From contig NC_092570.1 in assembly GCF_037975245.1 (NCBI RefSeq), positions 3,878,001 to 3,942,000 on the forward strand: DNA of 64,000 bases. Direction: 5' to 3'. The DNA is from Apostichopus japonicus. Taxonomy: Eukaryota > Echinodermata > Holothuroidea > Aspidochirotida > Stichopodidae. Shown here one piece after another: positions 39,054 to 50,181 of this stretch (within the stretch, counting starts at the first letter, position 1; every line of letters begins with the position of its first letter). The position numbers and the translations under genes were made by a program. The notes under the pieces are model-generated. The model had not been told where the DNA came from. It saw only the letters and a list, made by a program, of their open reading frames with translations, and made no database searches.

Positions 39054-39483
39054 CATTCATTACATTGATTACATAAAGTTATATATAAAGGGAGACTTAG
39101 AAAATAACATTTATTTAACTTAGCTTGAGTAATAAGTGGATGAGGGTTACCAATATGTACGAATTGACAGTACTTAATTTAAAGGTGCCATCAAATCTTA
39201 TCAAAATAAAAATGGAAAAAAGAGAGTGGTTATGTAGTTCGTGAATCTGATAACAGAATTTAACGAGACAAATATAAATGAATGTAAATAAACTCGAAAT
39301 CATTATTGACAGTGATATTTCTAAAATAAATAAAACGCATTTGGTCATTAAAATAGTGCTTGTGGAACACCCAAACGTTACAAACAGACTTGATAAATCA
39401 GCAATCATGCAAAAGCAAAGTCATGTGAAACGAGTACAACGATCATTACCTTTAAGACGTCGTTGGTTAAAAGTCGGGAAAAG

Positions 39484-39546
39484 ATTTTCTGGCTAATACA
39501 TTCGCGACAGACGTTAAGGTAAGGTTGATTAATTTTTACAATATTA
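39484..39546. repeat. 63-bp duplicated segment, copy 2
   Basis: Exact match to 38827-38889. Confidence 0.95.
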
Positions 39547-42500
39547 ATTAATGCCTGATATGCTTACAGTCAATTTAGATGCATGTAATTAAAAAATGTC
39601 TCAAATATTCTTAGCTTCTAGCTGACTAGAGTAATTCTAAGAAAAACATGTGTAAAAATTTCGTAGAAGGTAATCTTTGTACGAGGTGGTAATATCAGTA
39701 AAACGTTTGAACCACCAATTATATTTTTAATAGTCACACATCCATTGCAACGGCCAAACCATGGTAAAACTTCCATGGTTCTTAACGCCATCTATAACAC
39801 TTAAGAATTCTGCAGTTCATTTAACGTAGAAAATTGTTCATTTCAATGTTCAAAGATGAGTTTATGTATATGTCGGCAGTTTATAAAGAGATCCATTCTA
39901 ATTAGTTGCACTGTATAAGGTTTGCAATTTACAAACAGGACGTGCTTAAATTTCTTAATTATGTTCATATAAGTGACATTTGTAATCAGTATCTTGCAAT
40001 AAAAAAAAACGAAAAAAGTTCAATCGTAACTGACAAGCTCCAAGTAATAAGTTACGAGAAAAAAAAAACAATTTCGTCTTAGAGCTTCATTAATTAGACC
40101 TTTTATCACTTGTCATTTCCGAGAATTTAATAATTATAACAAGGATATTTGATCATTCAATTCTCGTCTATTGTTTCATTCTTTCTTCCTTTCCGTGTAC
40201 GTATAATTCCATGAAACTATTAAGACATCATATTTCATGGCCTGCATCTGGCAACCCGTCTTCTTTCTTTCTTTTTCGTTTTTTTTTTACGTCTTACGGT
40301 AAAATAAACACTCATCAGTTATCAGTGGTATATGGAGAAGTTCAAGAAAGAAAAAGATAAAATGTAGGCTTGAGTTTTAAGCCTTAAGGGTTAACGTAAC
40401 ATCCGAGATGTACTTCAGTCTTATGGACGAAAATGAATCTATGAGTTGAGACTGAAGCGGTTCATGTGCTTGACATGGAAATTGGTCGATGAAAAGAGAA
40501 AAATCGGCAATACAAAAAAAAAAATGGATAAGTATAATCATTGTATTTTCGTCTAAAAGAGTTATAGATGCGAATAGTACCGGTTTCCGTATGTTGTAGT
40601 AGATGTATATGAAGATTAAAATGGGCATACATTATTTCTTGGTGTGATTGTCAGAGGCAGAAAACATCCCTGACCGAGCTACGAGCTTTTCGTTCTATGG
40701 TAATTTTGCAACGAATATATCATAATTAATAACAGTCGTGTGAATGAATGTTTGTCCTAAAGATATTCACTGAATAATCATGTTAACACAACTTGTTAAA
40801 ATATTTATGTTTTTCAATAAACGTTGGATAAATTCAGGTCTCTAATTTTTAGTATTTGAAATAATAAAGTATGAGAAAACTGTCATACCATCGAAAACTC
40901 CGGACTAGTGTTTCGTTATGCAATTTGTATTGATCCAGATCTTTGAAGATGACTTTACCCAGCTTTTATTCATGGCACTAGGGAGGGGAGTGGGCGTGTG
41001 GGGAGTGGGGTGGGGAGGTGTACATGCCCCATTTTCGACCGCATCCAAAATAAAATTTAAAAAGTTATTAGCACAACCTTGCTTGCAGATGTCATTATAG
41101 ACCTAATTTATTGAACGTCTTAATATTTTTTTTTTTTTTATATTTCTGGACGAGGGTCCACCCTTCCATCGGATTTGACCTCAGCTACCCCAGCGTCACA
41201 CCTCCTAATATTTATATGATATCATGAATCTGTATAAACATGTACATATAATATCATTTTTAAACATATAATATAATATTGCATATAGCTGTATAAACAT
41301 TTACATGCAATATCATAATACAAATAGCTATGTATACACTTGTACATAAAATACAATATTACTTTTAACTATATTAACTTATACATGTCTTGATGTATTA
41401 TAGTTGTATTAACTTGCACATATAATGTAATAAGATACTTAGCTGTATATAAACTTGCACATACAGTATAAATATTACATATAGCTTTATTAACTGGTAC
41501 ATAATTATTATGTAATAACCTTAAAACAAGACGGAGTATGTCTATTTCTAATAGTTAGAAATTAAATCATCTCGAACATTTCGTCCTTCCTCTTAAACAA
41601 AATGTAAAAAATAAAAATATGGAACAAACATTTTATTCTAATTTCTTTCCATCTTAGTTCATTACTGTCCTTTTGTCGAAAGTTGTTAAAGCCCTAAAGG
41701 ATTTGAGAATTTCAAACAGGCTATATTTTGTTTGCCCTCGTAGTATCTTATGTCCTAAATGTGTCAGAGAGCTTCCAGCCATTGATCGATGCATAAGCAA
41801 AATTCTAAATTTAATGAAACAGAGCGTAGAAGCCCCTGGCAGCCACATTTTGTATCGAAGTTGCACTTTTTTGCCCATAATCTGTCAAGGACGGGGACAT
41901 TATACCCGTAATTCATCCATGAGGTTTAAACAGATTTACTGAGAGAAGGATTCGCTCTGTGAGAATAATTCAATCTAATGTCTCTTGGCTATGTTAGTTA
42001 CCCTTAAATCCGGCAAGTATATATCACTCCTACTTCCATGTTGCGAGTACAGCATTTTTCAAGTGTCTTACCATTTAAAAGTATTAATCAGATTTGTCTT
42101 ATAAAACACGAGTTAACCGCAATTTGATGTCCACTGTTCACTAAAGCGGTTAATTCCGGAATGTTAATATTCTTTTATATATTATACTGCGACATAAGGT
42201 TCGTCAACTAAACATTTAACTTTTGTGTAGTTCATTTAACGGACAGTCTGGGCCACACAAAAAATGTCACAAAAGGGGCAACTTATGCAGGTTATTTTTG
42301 CATTTAGACTGTAACACAAGTAGTAATGAGTTTTCTTGGTTACTGAATTTACCGTTAAAGTACAGTATTTCCAAGTGTCTTACAAACGTATAATGAAAAA
42401 TTCGGCACATAAATCACCCAGGTTTACCAACATTTAATGTCCATTGTTCATTAAAAAGATAACTGTTGTTGACTTACTTTATTAAATATGACAAAACAGC

Positions 42501-42675
42501 AAGTACATAAAGGTTAACTTTGTGTATCTTAATTTTACGGAATTACAAGAATAGTTTTGGGTCATTTCATAAAAGCAGCAACTTGAAGTGTTTGCATTTA
42601 GACTAAGCAATGTGATAAAAAAACATGGCCCTTTTATTAAACGGTGATAAAGGTGGACAATCCCAGCCGATACTC
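39547..42675. other. No gene seen
   Basis: AT-rich intergenic DNA with G-rich (40980-41015) and poly-T (41128-41139) tracts and a degenerate repeat zone at 41210-41475. An 89-codon ORF at 41673-41942 has no recognised similarity. Confidence 0.55.
41210..41475. repeat. Degenerate ~60-bp AT-rich tandem repeat
   Basis: Four to five diverged units contain TATAGCTGTATAAAC(A/T)T, TACAT and AATATAATATTAC blocks in the same order (41224, 41287, 41330, 41400 and 41440 approximately). Confidence 0.65.
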
Positions 42676-42824
42676 ATAGCTAGTACAGTAACTACTGGTG
42701 CCACCTGTAACACATGTTACCGTGTTACGAACACAAAGTAGTAATTATACTGATACACGGTTGAGGGACATGAACAGTGGTAACATGTGTTGCAGGTGGC
42801 ACCAGTAGTTACTGTACTAGCTAT
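42676..42824. mobile_element. Near-perfect 149-bp foldback/MITE hairpin
   Basis: The left arm of 45 bp (starting ATAGCTAGTACAGTAACTAC, ending CACATGTTAC) is the inverse of the right arm with one mismatch, around a loop of about 59 bp. The loop sequence (GTTACGAACACAAAGTAG, GAGGGACATGAACAGTG) recurs inverted at 43026-43085, immediately before the 11-bp minisatellite, so a second copy of the element abuts that array. Confidence 0.9.
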
Positions 42825-43019
42825 GTGTTTGAAGTAAATGAGGTACGGTACCGCTTGATTCCAGTTCACACCTCTCTTTAAATTACGCCAATTCGTCATG
42901 CCGAGAACGAAGAAATGCCATGTTCGGGTGTATCCATAGGCCTACTTATAGCATAAATCGACTAGATTCGACTTCATTTCAGAATCGCGTATTAAAGAAC
43001 TCGCACTCAAAGGTTTGTA

Positions 43020-43109
43020 CAACAACTACTGTTCATGTCCCACAACCGTGCATCAGTAATGACTACTTTGTGTTCGTAACATGTGCAACATGTGTTACAG
43101 GACATGAAC
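43020..43109 (-). mobile_element. Inverted partial copy of the 42676 foldback element
   Basis: ACTGTTCATGTCCCACAACC and CTACTTTGTGTTCGTAACA match the reverse complement of the loop of the 42676-42824 element. Its arm is truncated or rearranged into ACATGTGTTACAGGACATGA and then into the 11-bp array. Confidence 0.8.
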
Positions 43110-43727
43110 AGTATAGTACCAGTATAGTACCAGTATAGTACCAGTATAGTACCAGTATAGTACCAGTATAGTACCAGTATAGTACCAGTATAGTACCAGT
43201 ATAGTACCAGTATAGTACCAGTATAGTACCAGTATAGTACCAGTATAGTACCAGTATAGTACCAGTATAGTACCAGTATAGTACCAGTATAGTACCAGTA
43301 TAGTACCAGTATAGTACCAGTATAGTACCAGTATAGTACCAGTATAGTACCAGTATAGTACCAGTATAGTACCAGTATAGTACCAGTATAGTACCAGTAT
43401 AGTACCAGTATAGTACCAGTATAGTACCAGTATAGTACCAGTATAGTACCAGTATAGTACCAGTATAGTACCAGTATAGTACCAGTATAGTACCAGTATA
43501 GTACCAGTATAGTACCAGTATAGTACCAGTATAGTACCAGTATAGTACCAGTATAGTACCAGTATAGTACCAGTATAGTACCAGTATAGTACCAGTATAG
43601 TACCAGTATAGTACCAGTATAGTACCAGTATAGTACCAGTATAGTACCAGTATAGTACCAGTATAGTACCAGTATAGTACCAGTATAGTACCAGTATAGT
43701 ACCAGTATAGTACCAGTATAGTACCAG
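43110..43727. repeat. Homogeneous 11-bp minisatellite (GTACCAGTATA)n
   Basis: About 56 tandem copies of GTACCAGTATA with no visible variant unit over 618 bp. On the minus strand no frame of the unit contains a stop, giving long YWYYTGTILVL-repeat ORFs (43007-43752) that are artefacts. The unit resembles the arm of the adjacent foldback element (GTTACTGTACTAG, ACCAGTAG). Confidence 0.97.
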
Positions 43728-44230
43728 CCATGACTATCGGGTGACAAGCCATACTTGGGTATGCTATATTGGCCCCAAATATGCTAGATATTCAAATATG
43801 GTCACCTTTAGTCAAAATTCTTAAACTGTTTTAATGACAACCTTCGAGGAAATTTTCCTCACAGGGACATTCAGTCGTCTTGTGTGTTCCTTAAAAATGT
43901 CTGAGAACACTTTTGAGAGTTGAGACCTCCAGGAAAAGTACTTTTGAAAACTTCTAGCAATTATAGCGTGCTATAATTTGGGGCCTATACTGACTACCAA
44001 GATTCTCTTCCCAGTTGAAGGTAAGGAAAAATCAAACCTCTTCACATCTCGGACAAATCGCATCAAGCAATTATCAATCCACGTCATCTGCATTTTGTTA
44101 AGCTTAACGTTAGCTTAAAGAAAAGATGTTGTGTTTCATAACATCTCCTTGTATTGAAATCGACTCAACAGAACCTGGATATACTACTGACGTTGAATGT
44201 GCTGTAACCTGCAGATATTGGCGTGTCAAG
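43728..44230 (+). promoter_or_regulatory. Putative promoter and 5' UTR region of the multicopper oxidase gene
   Basis: The start codon at 44231 follows an acceptor-like CTGTAACCTGCAG (44202-44214), and a strong donor-like TTGAAG/GTAAGG lies at 44020/44021. A TATA-like GCTATAATTT sits near 43970-43979. Together these suggest a short non-coding first exon around 44000-44020 spliced to 44215. This is inference from consensus only; no transcript evidence. Confidence 0.35.
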
Positions 44231-44291
44231 ATGATTTGGATCTACCCCTTCCTAGTTGTTAATATGGTCTTATCTGTTGTCCTAGGAGAAG
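44231..44291 (+). CDS. Multicopper oxidase exon 1: start codon and signal peptide
   Basis: ATG at 44231 opens a hydrophobic leader [20 protein letters not shown], donor GAAG/GTACGT, phase 1. An in-frame ATG further upstream (44126) would bury the leader behind about 35 polar residues, so the 44231 start is preferred. Cleavage near G19-E20 is plausible. Confidence 0.8.
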
Positions 44292-47200
44292 GTACGTTAG
44301 TTCACTTGTATGCTTTTTTTTTCATAATGAGTCGCTATCATTAACCTTTTCAATAAAAAACATAAAAACCTAAAGAGACTAATATTCGTTTTAATATCGC
44401 TAAATCTTGAGCAGCATAATCCTGTACGTTCAGCTTTGAGATTGTTTACAGCTTATTGACACCCTCTTGGTAGAATTTCGCCTATGTCGAGAGGGAGAAT
44501 CAGAGGGATGCATCCCCTGTTTTATGCCGAAAGAAAATATGGAGGACCTGGGAAAAATATGATAAAGAATATTGTATTTTGATTTTCCCAGTAGCCAATG
44601 CTTTTAGGAAAAGGAGAGTATAAAAGTGGGAGGTAAAGGAAGGTGTGGGGTGGGGAAAGGGGGATAGCGGAGACAAAGCTGCCTCCGGCTCTCGACTTGA
44701 CTCTGTAGACCTTAGCTTATTTTGATAATTAGAGTCAAGATTACCATATGAAATTTTTCAAAAAGGAATTTCAGTAAACGCTAGAGATCAAATTATCATT
44801 TAAATATATCGTTACTACAATCAACGTGTTCCGCCATCTTGTTTTTCTGACTAGAAGATTTTGAAGAAGACAAGAACCACAATTGTTACCGTAAATGTTC
44901 CTGGCCTGCTGAACCATTAACTTGCAATTACAAATTCGAGTTAGAATGCCTTACTGCGATGTCAGAAGCCTGTTATGACTGTCCGTATAATAAGGAGGAT
45001 TGCCTTAGGAAAGGTTGCATCCCTCTCAGTGGAGTACAAAAATCAATTTTTGCAGTGAACGGAAGAATGCCTGGACCAGCTATTCATGTGAGAGTGTAAT
45101 CTACAATTACTAAATTAATATACCAATTAGAAAAGACTATACTAATTTCATATTGTTTATAATAGTATATTATCTAAACAACCTTCGTACATATTTCGAT
45201 AATGCCTTCGGTCTGTACCTACATGCAGTATGTTCTTCTTCTTCTTGTTATTATTATTATTTTTTTTTATCTATTTTAATATGTGTTCGTATTTTTAATA
45301 TGTGTTGTCTCAGATCCTGCCAGGATCGATACGTCGGGAACCTTATTACGCTTATTTATATACCCACACAAGCATTTGCCAGTAAATAAACATTTCTTCT
45401 CTTTGTGTGAGTGTCCATGGCACTAAGATATAATGAAACATATATTAGATTTAAGTTTGTCAAGGTTGTATATCAATGCTTGATTTACAGGTTTATATTA
45501 ATAATAATAATAATAACCATATTAAACTAATTAAGATACAGCAAAGAATCAAAAAATTACAAGGACAGTTCACAGGTTAATTGAGTTTGGTTATAAAAGA
45601 CCTTTTCAACGTAATTTTCTTGTCACAATTTGTTTCACAAAGGGAACTTGAAGCAAGCACATTTGATGTCTTATTGGTACATTGACAAACCTATGTGTTC
45701 ATTCTCATTATGATTCACTCTTTCAATCTTTTTTTCATCTTCCATTGCGTCGTATACCTTTCCATGTTGGAACTGAATGAATTTGTTACCACAATGGTAA
45801 ATCATATTCCAGTTTGTCAGCAAAACTTACCTCCGAATTATACTTGATGATGTGGAATCGATATAATGTAAACCACAAAGTGTTTGCTCGTTTGCTAAAA
45901 GCCTGTATAGCATAAATTAATATCAATGTGAACTATTTCACCTGAAACTCCTCCTCCCCTCGTAGGTTTGCGAAGGAGATACAATTAACGTCACGGTTAC
46001 AAATAAATTGGGTTTTGGAGAAGGCACTAGTATACACTGGCACGGTATACACCAACGTTCTTCACCTCAAATGGATGGAGCGACATTCATTACGCAATAC
46101 CCAATCGAGCACGGAACTACTTGTACGTACACATTCCAAGCAGATCCAACTGGGACCCATTACTGGCATTCGCACCACCGACTGCAACGTGTAGATGGCC
46201 TATACGGTTCTCTGGTCGTGCGACAGTCGAAAGAGGTGTAGTGTATCTTGCAAAAAATAGTTCGTAAAGAGATTTGCTGGTGAATTCTTATACTGTTTAG
46301 CTTGATATATGCAGGGGGATAGGAAGCTTCCAAAAAGTGGGAGGGGGGAACAACATCAGAGGGGCACCTTCTCATTCCACAACCACCATTCGTTATGCTC
46401 TAAACCGATACAAATCGGCCATATCACTGAAATATATATGATGTGTTAGTATGCTATCAATACTATTATGGTGCGCTGCAACATTGACTTTTTATTTATT
46501 AAGATTGCTTATTGTTAACTGTGCTACAAAAAGATATGGGATGCCATTTTAAAAATAGCATGTACAGATTAAAAATAAATAATTAAATAAAATATTAAAA
46601 TTAATAAAGGCTTAGATATCCAAAAGACAGTTCTTCATCAAAGGGGCACATTTTATTTGCCAGTAGGGCACATTTCTATTTTGTAAAAAAAGTAGGGGCA
46701 CGTGCCCCCAGTACCCCCACCCCCGGCTCCTACCCCCTGGACATATGCAATCATGATTGAAAGGTACAGTTGCTATAGCTTGTAGTGTAAAAAATAAGAA
46801 CACATCGTAACAGAAAAGAAATTCGACTTATAATAAGTGTATGCCGTAAACGCCCAAACGCTTGGTGACTTTATTGGTTTCGTTGGTAATGGTAATTTTC
46901 ATCACTCTGTTGCCAACGCACCGTCATTTCCTCCCAACGCCTTGTCAATCCCTCTGGGATCTAGAGGATATACAACTGCCCAGTTAAAATGGTTGATCAT
47001 TGCAACAAACTACTGTAACGTAACCCATTGCCAACGAAAGGTATAGTCGCACATAATAACAGCAGGATGTTATCGTGTGAAGATGGTTTTTGGAATGGAC
47101 TGTAGCAAATTGGAGCATAACACAACGGTGGAAACTGAGGAAAATTAGGGCAATAAATTTACCGTGACTTTGTTAACGACAGTTTGTACATGTCTCAATC

Positions 47201-50142
47201 GAAATCACAATGTTCAGTTTATTGGTGTCAACGTCTTATGGCGGATAATCAATGCAATACTTGTATAACACTGTCTAGAATTAACAACTTGCATGTAACT
47301 TGATAATGTGTAAAAGTCCCCAAACGACCTACAGCTAGCAAGAGAGTTGATCTAATTAAAACGAGCTAGACTTGAATTTTTTTATTATGTTATGTATATG
47401 TTTTATAAAAAATAATATCAATCTCAGACTAACGTCATGATTTGTTCGCATTACTGTTACCATTCTCATTTTTTGCTTTTATATTCCTCACTTATCTTGA
47501 TGTGAAAAAAAATCATTTTTACCTTCCTCATTGTCTTTAGAGAGATGTTCACGGAGATGAATACGACACCGACTTATTGGAACACACCATCATTGTGTCC
47601 GATTGGTTTCATGCTAACGTTGACCAGCAGTATGAAGATGATATGCGCGAGCCTGACGCAATCCTAATTAATGGCAAAGGTAAAAGTGAACTCAGCAGTG
47701 AAAGATTCACTGACGCCTCCTCCTCCAATGTCAAAAGCAGAACCACCACCGAGAGAGCAGTGTTCGATGTTTCTGAAGGTAAACGACACCGATTCCGTGT
47801 CGTTAGCAATGCTGCAAATGATTGTCCTATGAGAATTGCCATAGACTACCACAAGTTAAGAGTCATTGCGAGCGACGGACGGCCTTCTCGTGCCGACGAT
47901 TTTGATTCCATTACGATTAGTTCCGGTGAAAGATTTGATTTTGTTCTAAACGCTAGTCAAAGAGTCGATAACTACTGGATGCGAGTGGAAGGGTAAGCAA
48001 TGAAAACTATGAAAACTAACAGGGGCAATGCTCTATAGGTTAGCGTTTCACAAAATAGTAACAGTGTTACTTGGAAGTTAATACGAAAAATGGAATTCGC
48101 AATAACGCTGGAATTGTTGTGATGAGCTTGTTATTCTGGTTTAAGTGTGAACCTGTACTGTGGAACTCAATTTAAATCATCTTTTTTTACATTCAACTCA
48201 AATGTCTAAGATTTTGATAATTTCAATTAAAGTGGAACTGCGTGTCTCTATTCACTACGAGCCTTGTCAACTTCAATTCTAAACTCAAATGTTGACCACT
48301 TACAGGTTATATTTACCTGCTTGGTTGAGATCAGAGGCTGTTATTCCCTTTGGGAAAGTGAATATTGGTGCTTCGTGCCAGAAACAACAATATCTACATA
48401 AACTTACTGATACTTATAGTGGCATATTTTTATCCGTTACAGAACAAATGTGATACGATAGTTAATGTGGTATTGGTCATGTAGTACACTTAGATTAACC
48501 TTTATATTCCAATAGCTAGATTGCCGTTAAATTAACGTTGTTGATGTTTGAATATATCACAATAAAACGTCGTGGACTGTGTCGCAAATCAACAAGAGCA
48601 AAATGGCAAAGTATGAAAATCAATCAACAGGAAATTTGAAAAGATTATATATGTTCAAACTTGTTAACCATGTTTATATTTGCAGGCTGGCCGACTGTCG
48701 CCATCATCAGGAATTGGCCGTTGTGCGTTACAGAGGGGCCAAGGGTATTGATCCTATCGAGTCTTATGATACGAAGAACGATATCAAAGGAACAGAAGTT
48801 AACTCATTGAAACAGATGAATAGTCAATTTGACATCATCCGACTAAGATCTTTAGGTGACTAGCATCATAATTAAATGTTTCTCTTTCTGCCCGATACTC
48901 ATAATTACTCAGATATGTTCACTGAAAAGAGCGTATGACATTAATTTAGCTACTTGATCACTTAATACTTTAATTGCAAGATTTCAGGAGAAAGTTCTGG
49001 AGTGCAATCATGAAAGCATAAATGATCATATTGTTATTATTTGTTATTATTCATATATACAGGGTTACAACCATATAATAACGATAATATGCTATCATTC
49101 GCTAAATAACTATTCCTTTTGTAAACTTTCAGAACCGCTTCCCTTAGAGGACACATTGGAGCCAAATCGAACGTTTTACTTGAATTTGGGGTTCCATACG
49201 ATGGATACCACGACAACCAAACCAATGACACAGATAAACAGCGTCTCCTTTCGAGAGCCATCGATGCCTCTGCTTAGAAACCATTCCAGTATTAATGCAT
49301 CACAATTCTGCTATTATAAAGATGTGACTCAAGAGATGATCGATAAATGTTCCTCAGAATATTGTTCATGTATTCATGTTATAAAAACTAATATTAATGA
49401 GGTACGTTAAAGAAAGTCATTTTAATATGGGCTACGTCAGAGCTCAATGTTCGTTCAGTAAGGCTTGCATCAATAACATATTTGTTGAGTCTTCTCGGTT
49501 AGACCTATGTACTTTTACGTTTAGGCGAGATGTGTTGACTCTGACAAGGACACCAGAATATAGCCCTTATTCTTTTATGGTATAGAAAAAAATGGTTATG
49601 GAACTTTGCCGACTATTTGACACAAAGTAACAAAGCTGTACATTTGGTTGGTTTTTACAAAGTATAGTTATAGCTAGTTTTTATCAAGTGTGAGAAAAGT
49701 ATAAAAGGTGCTCATAACTGTGTCTCGTGCATATACTTCATATTTAAGATATACGTACTCAAAACTCAAGAAAACTGTCTGCATTATAAAAGAACCTGCG
49801 GTAAACTGGTCTATCAAATTTCGTTCCTATCGTTTCTTGAACCAGATTATAGAATTTGTGTTAATTAATGAAGAAGGCGGGATGACATCAAATCACGCAA
49901 TGCATCTCCACGGTTATTCATTTCGAGTTGTTGCCATGGGTAACCTGGATGACTTCATAGACAAGAATGTTCTCAGAAAAACGAATGAGGCCGGACAGTT
50001 ACGCAAGAATACCCGAACAGGTCCGTTAAAAGATACTACAGATGTTGCAGTTGGAAGGTACTCGATAGTACAAATCAAGACTGACAACCCAGGATGGTGG
50101 TTCTTCCATTGCCACTTTGCTTTTCATTTACAGGTAGGCTGC

Positions 50143-50181
<39 letters not shown>

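Noticed and set aside
41673-41942. 89-codon ORF with CPRSILCPKC resembling a zinc-binding motif
   Set aside because: Only one C-x-x-C pair and no second metal-binding half; an overlapping antisense ORF is equally long.
43007-43752. Two long minus-strand ORFs (229 and 246 codons) of YWYYTGTILVL repeats
   Set aside because: They are the stop-free reading of the 11-bp minisatellite, with no start context or non-repeat domain.
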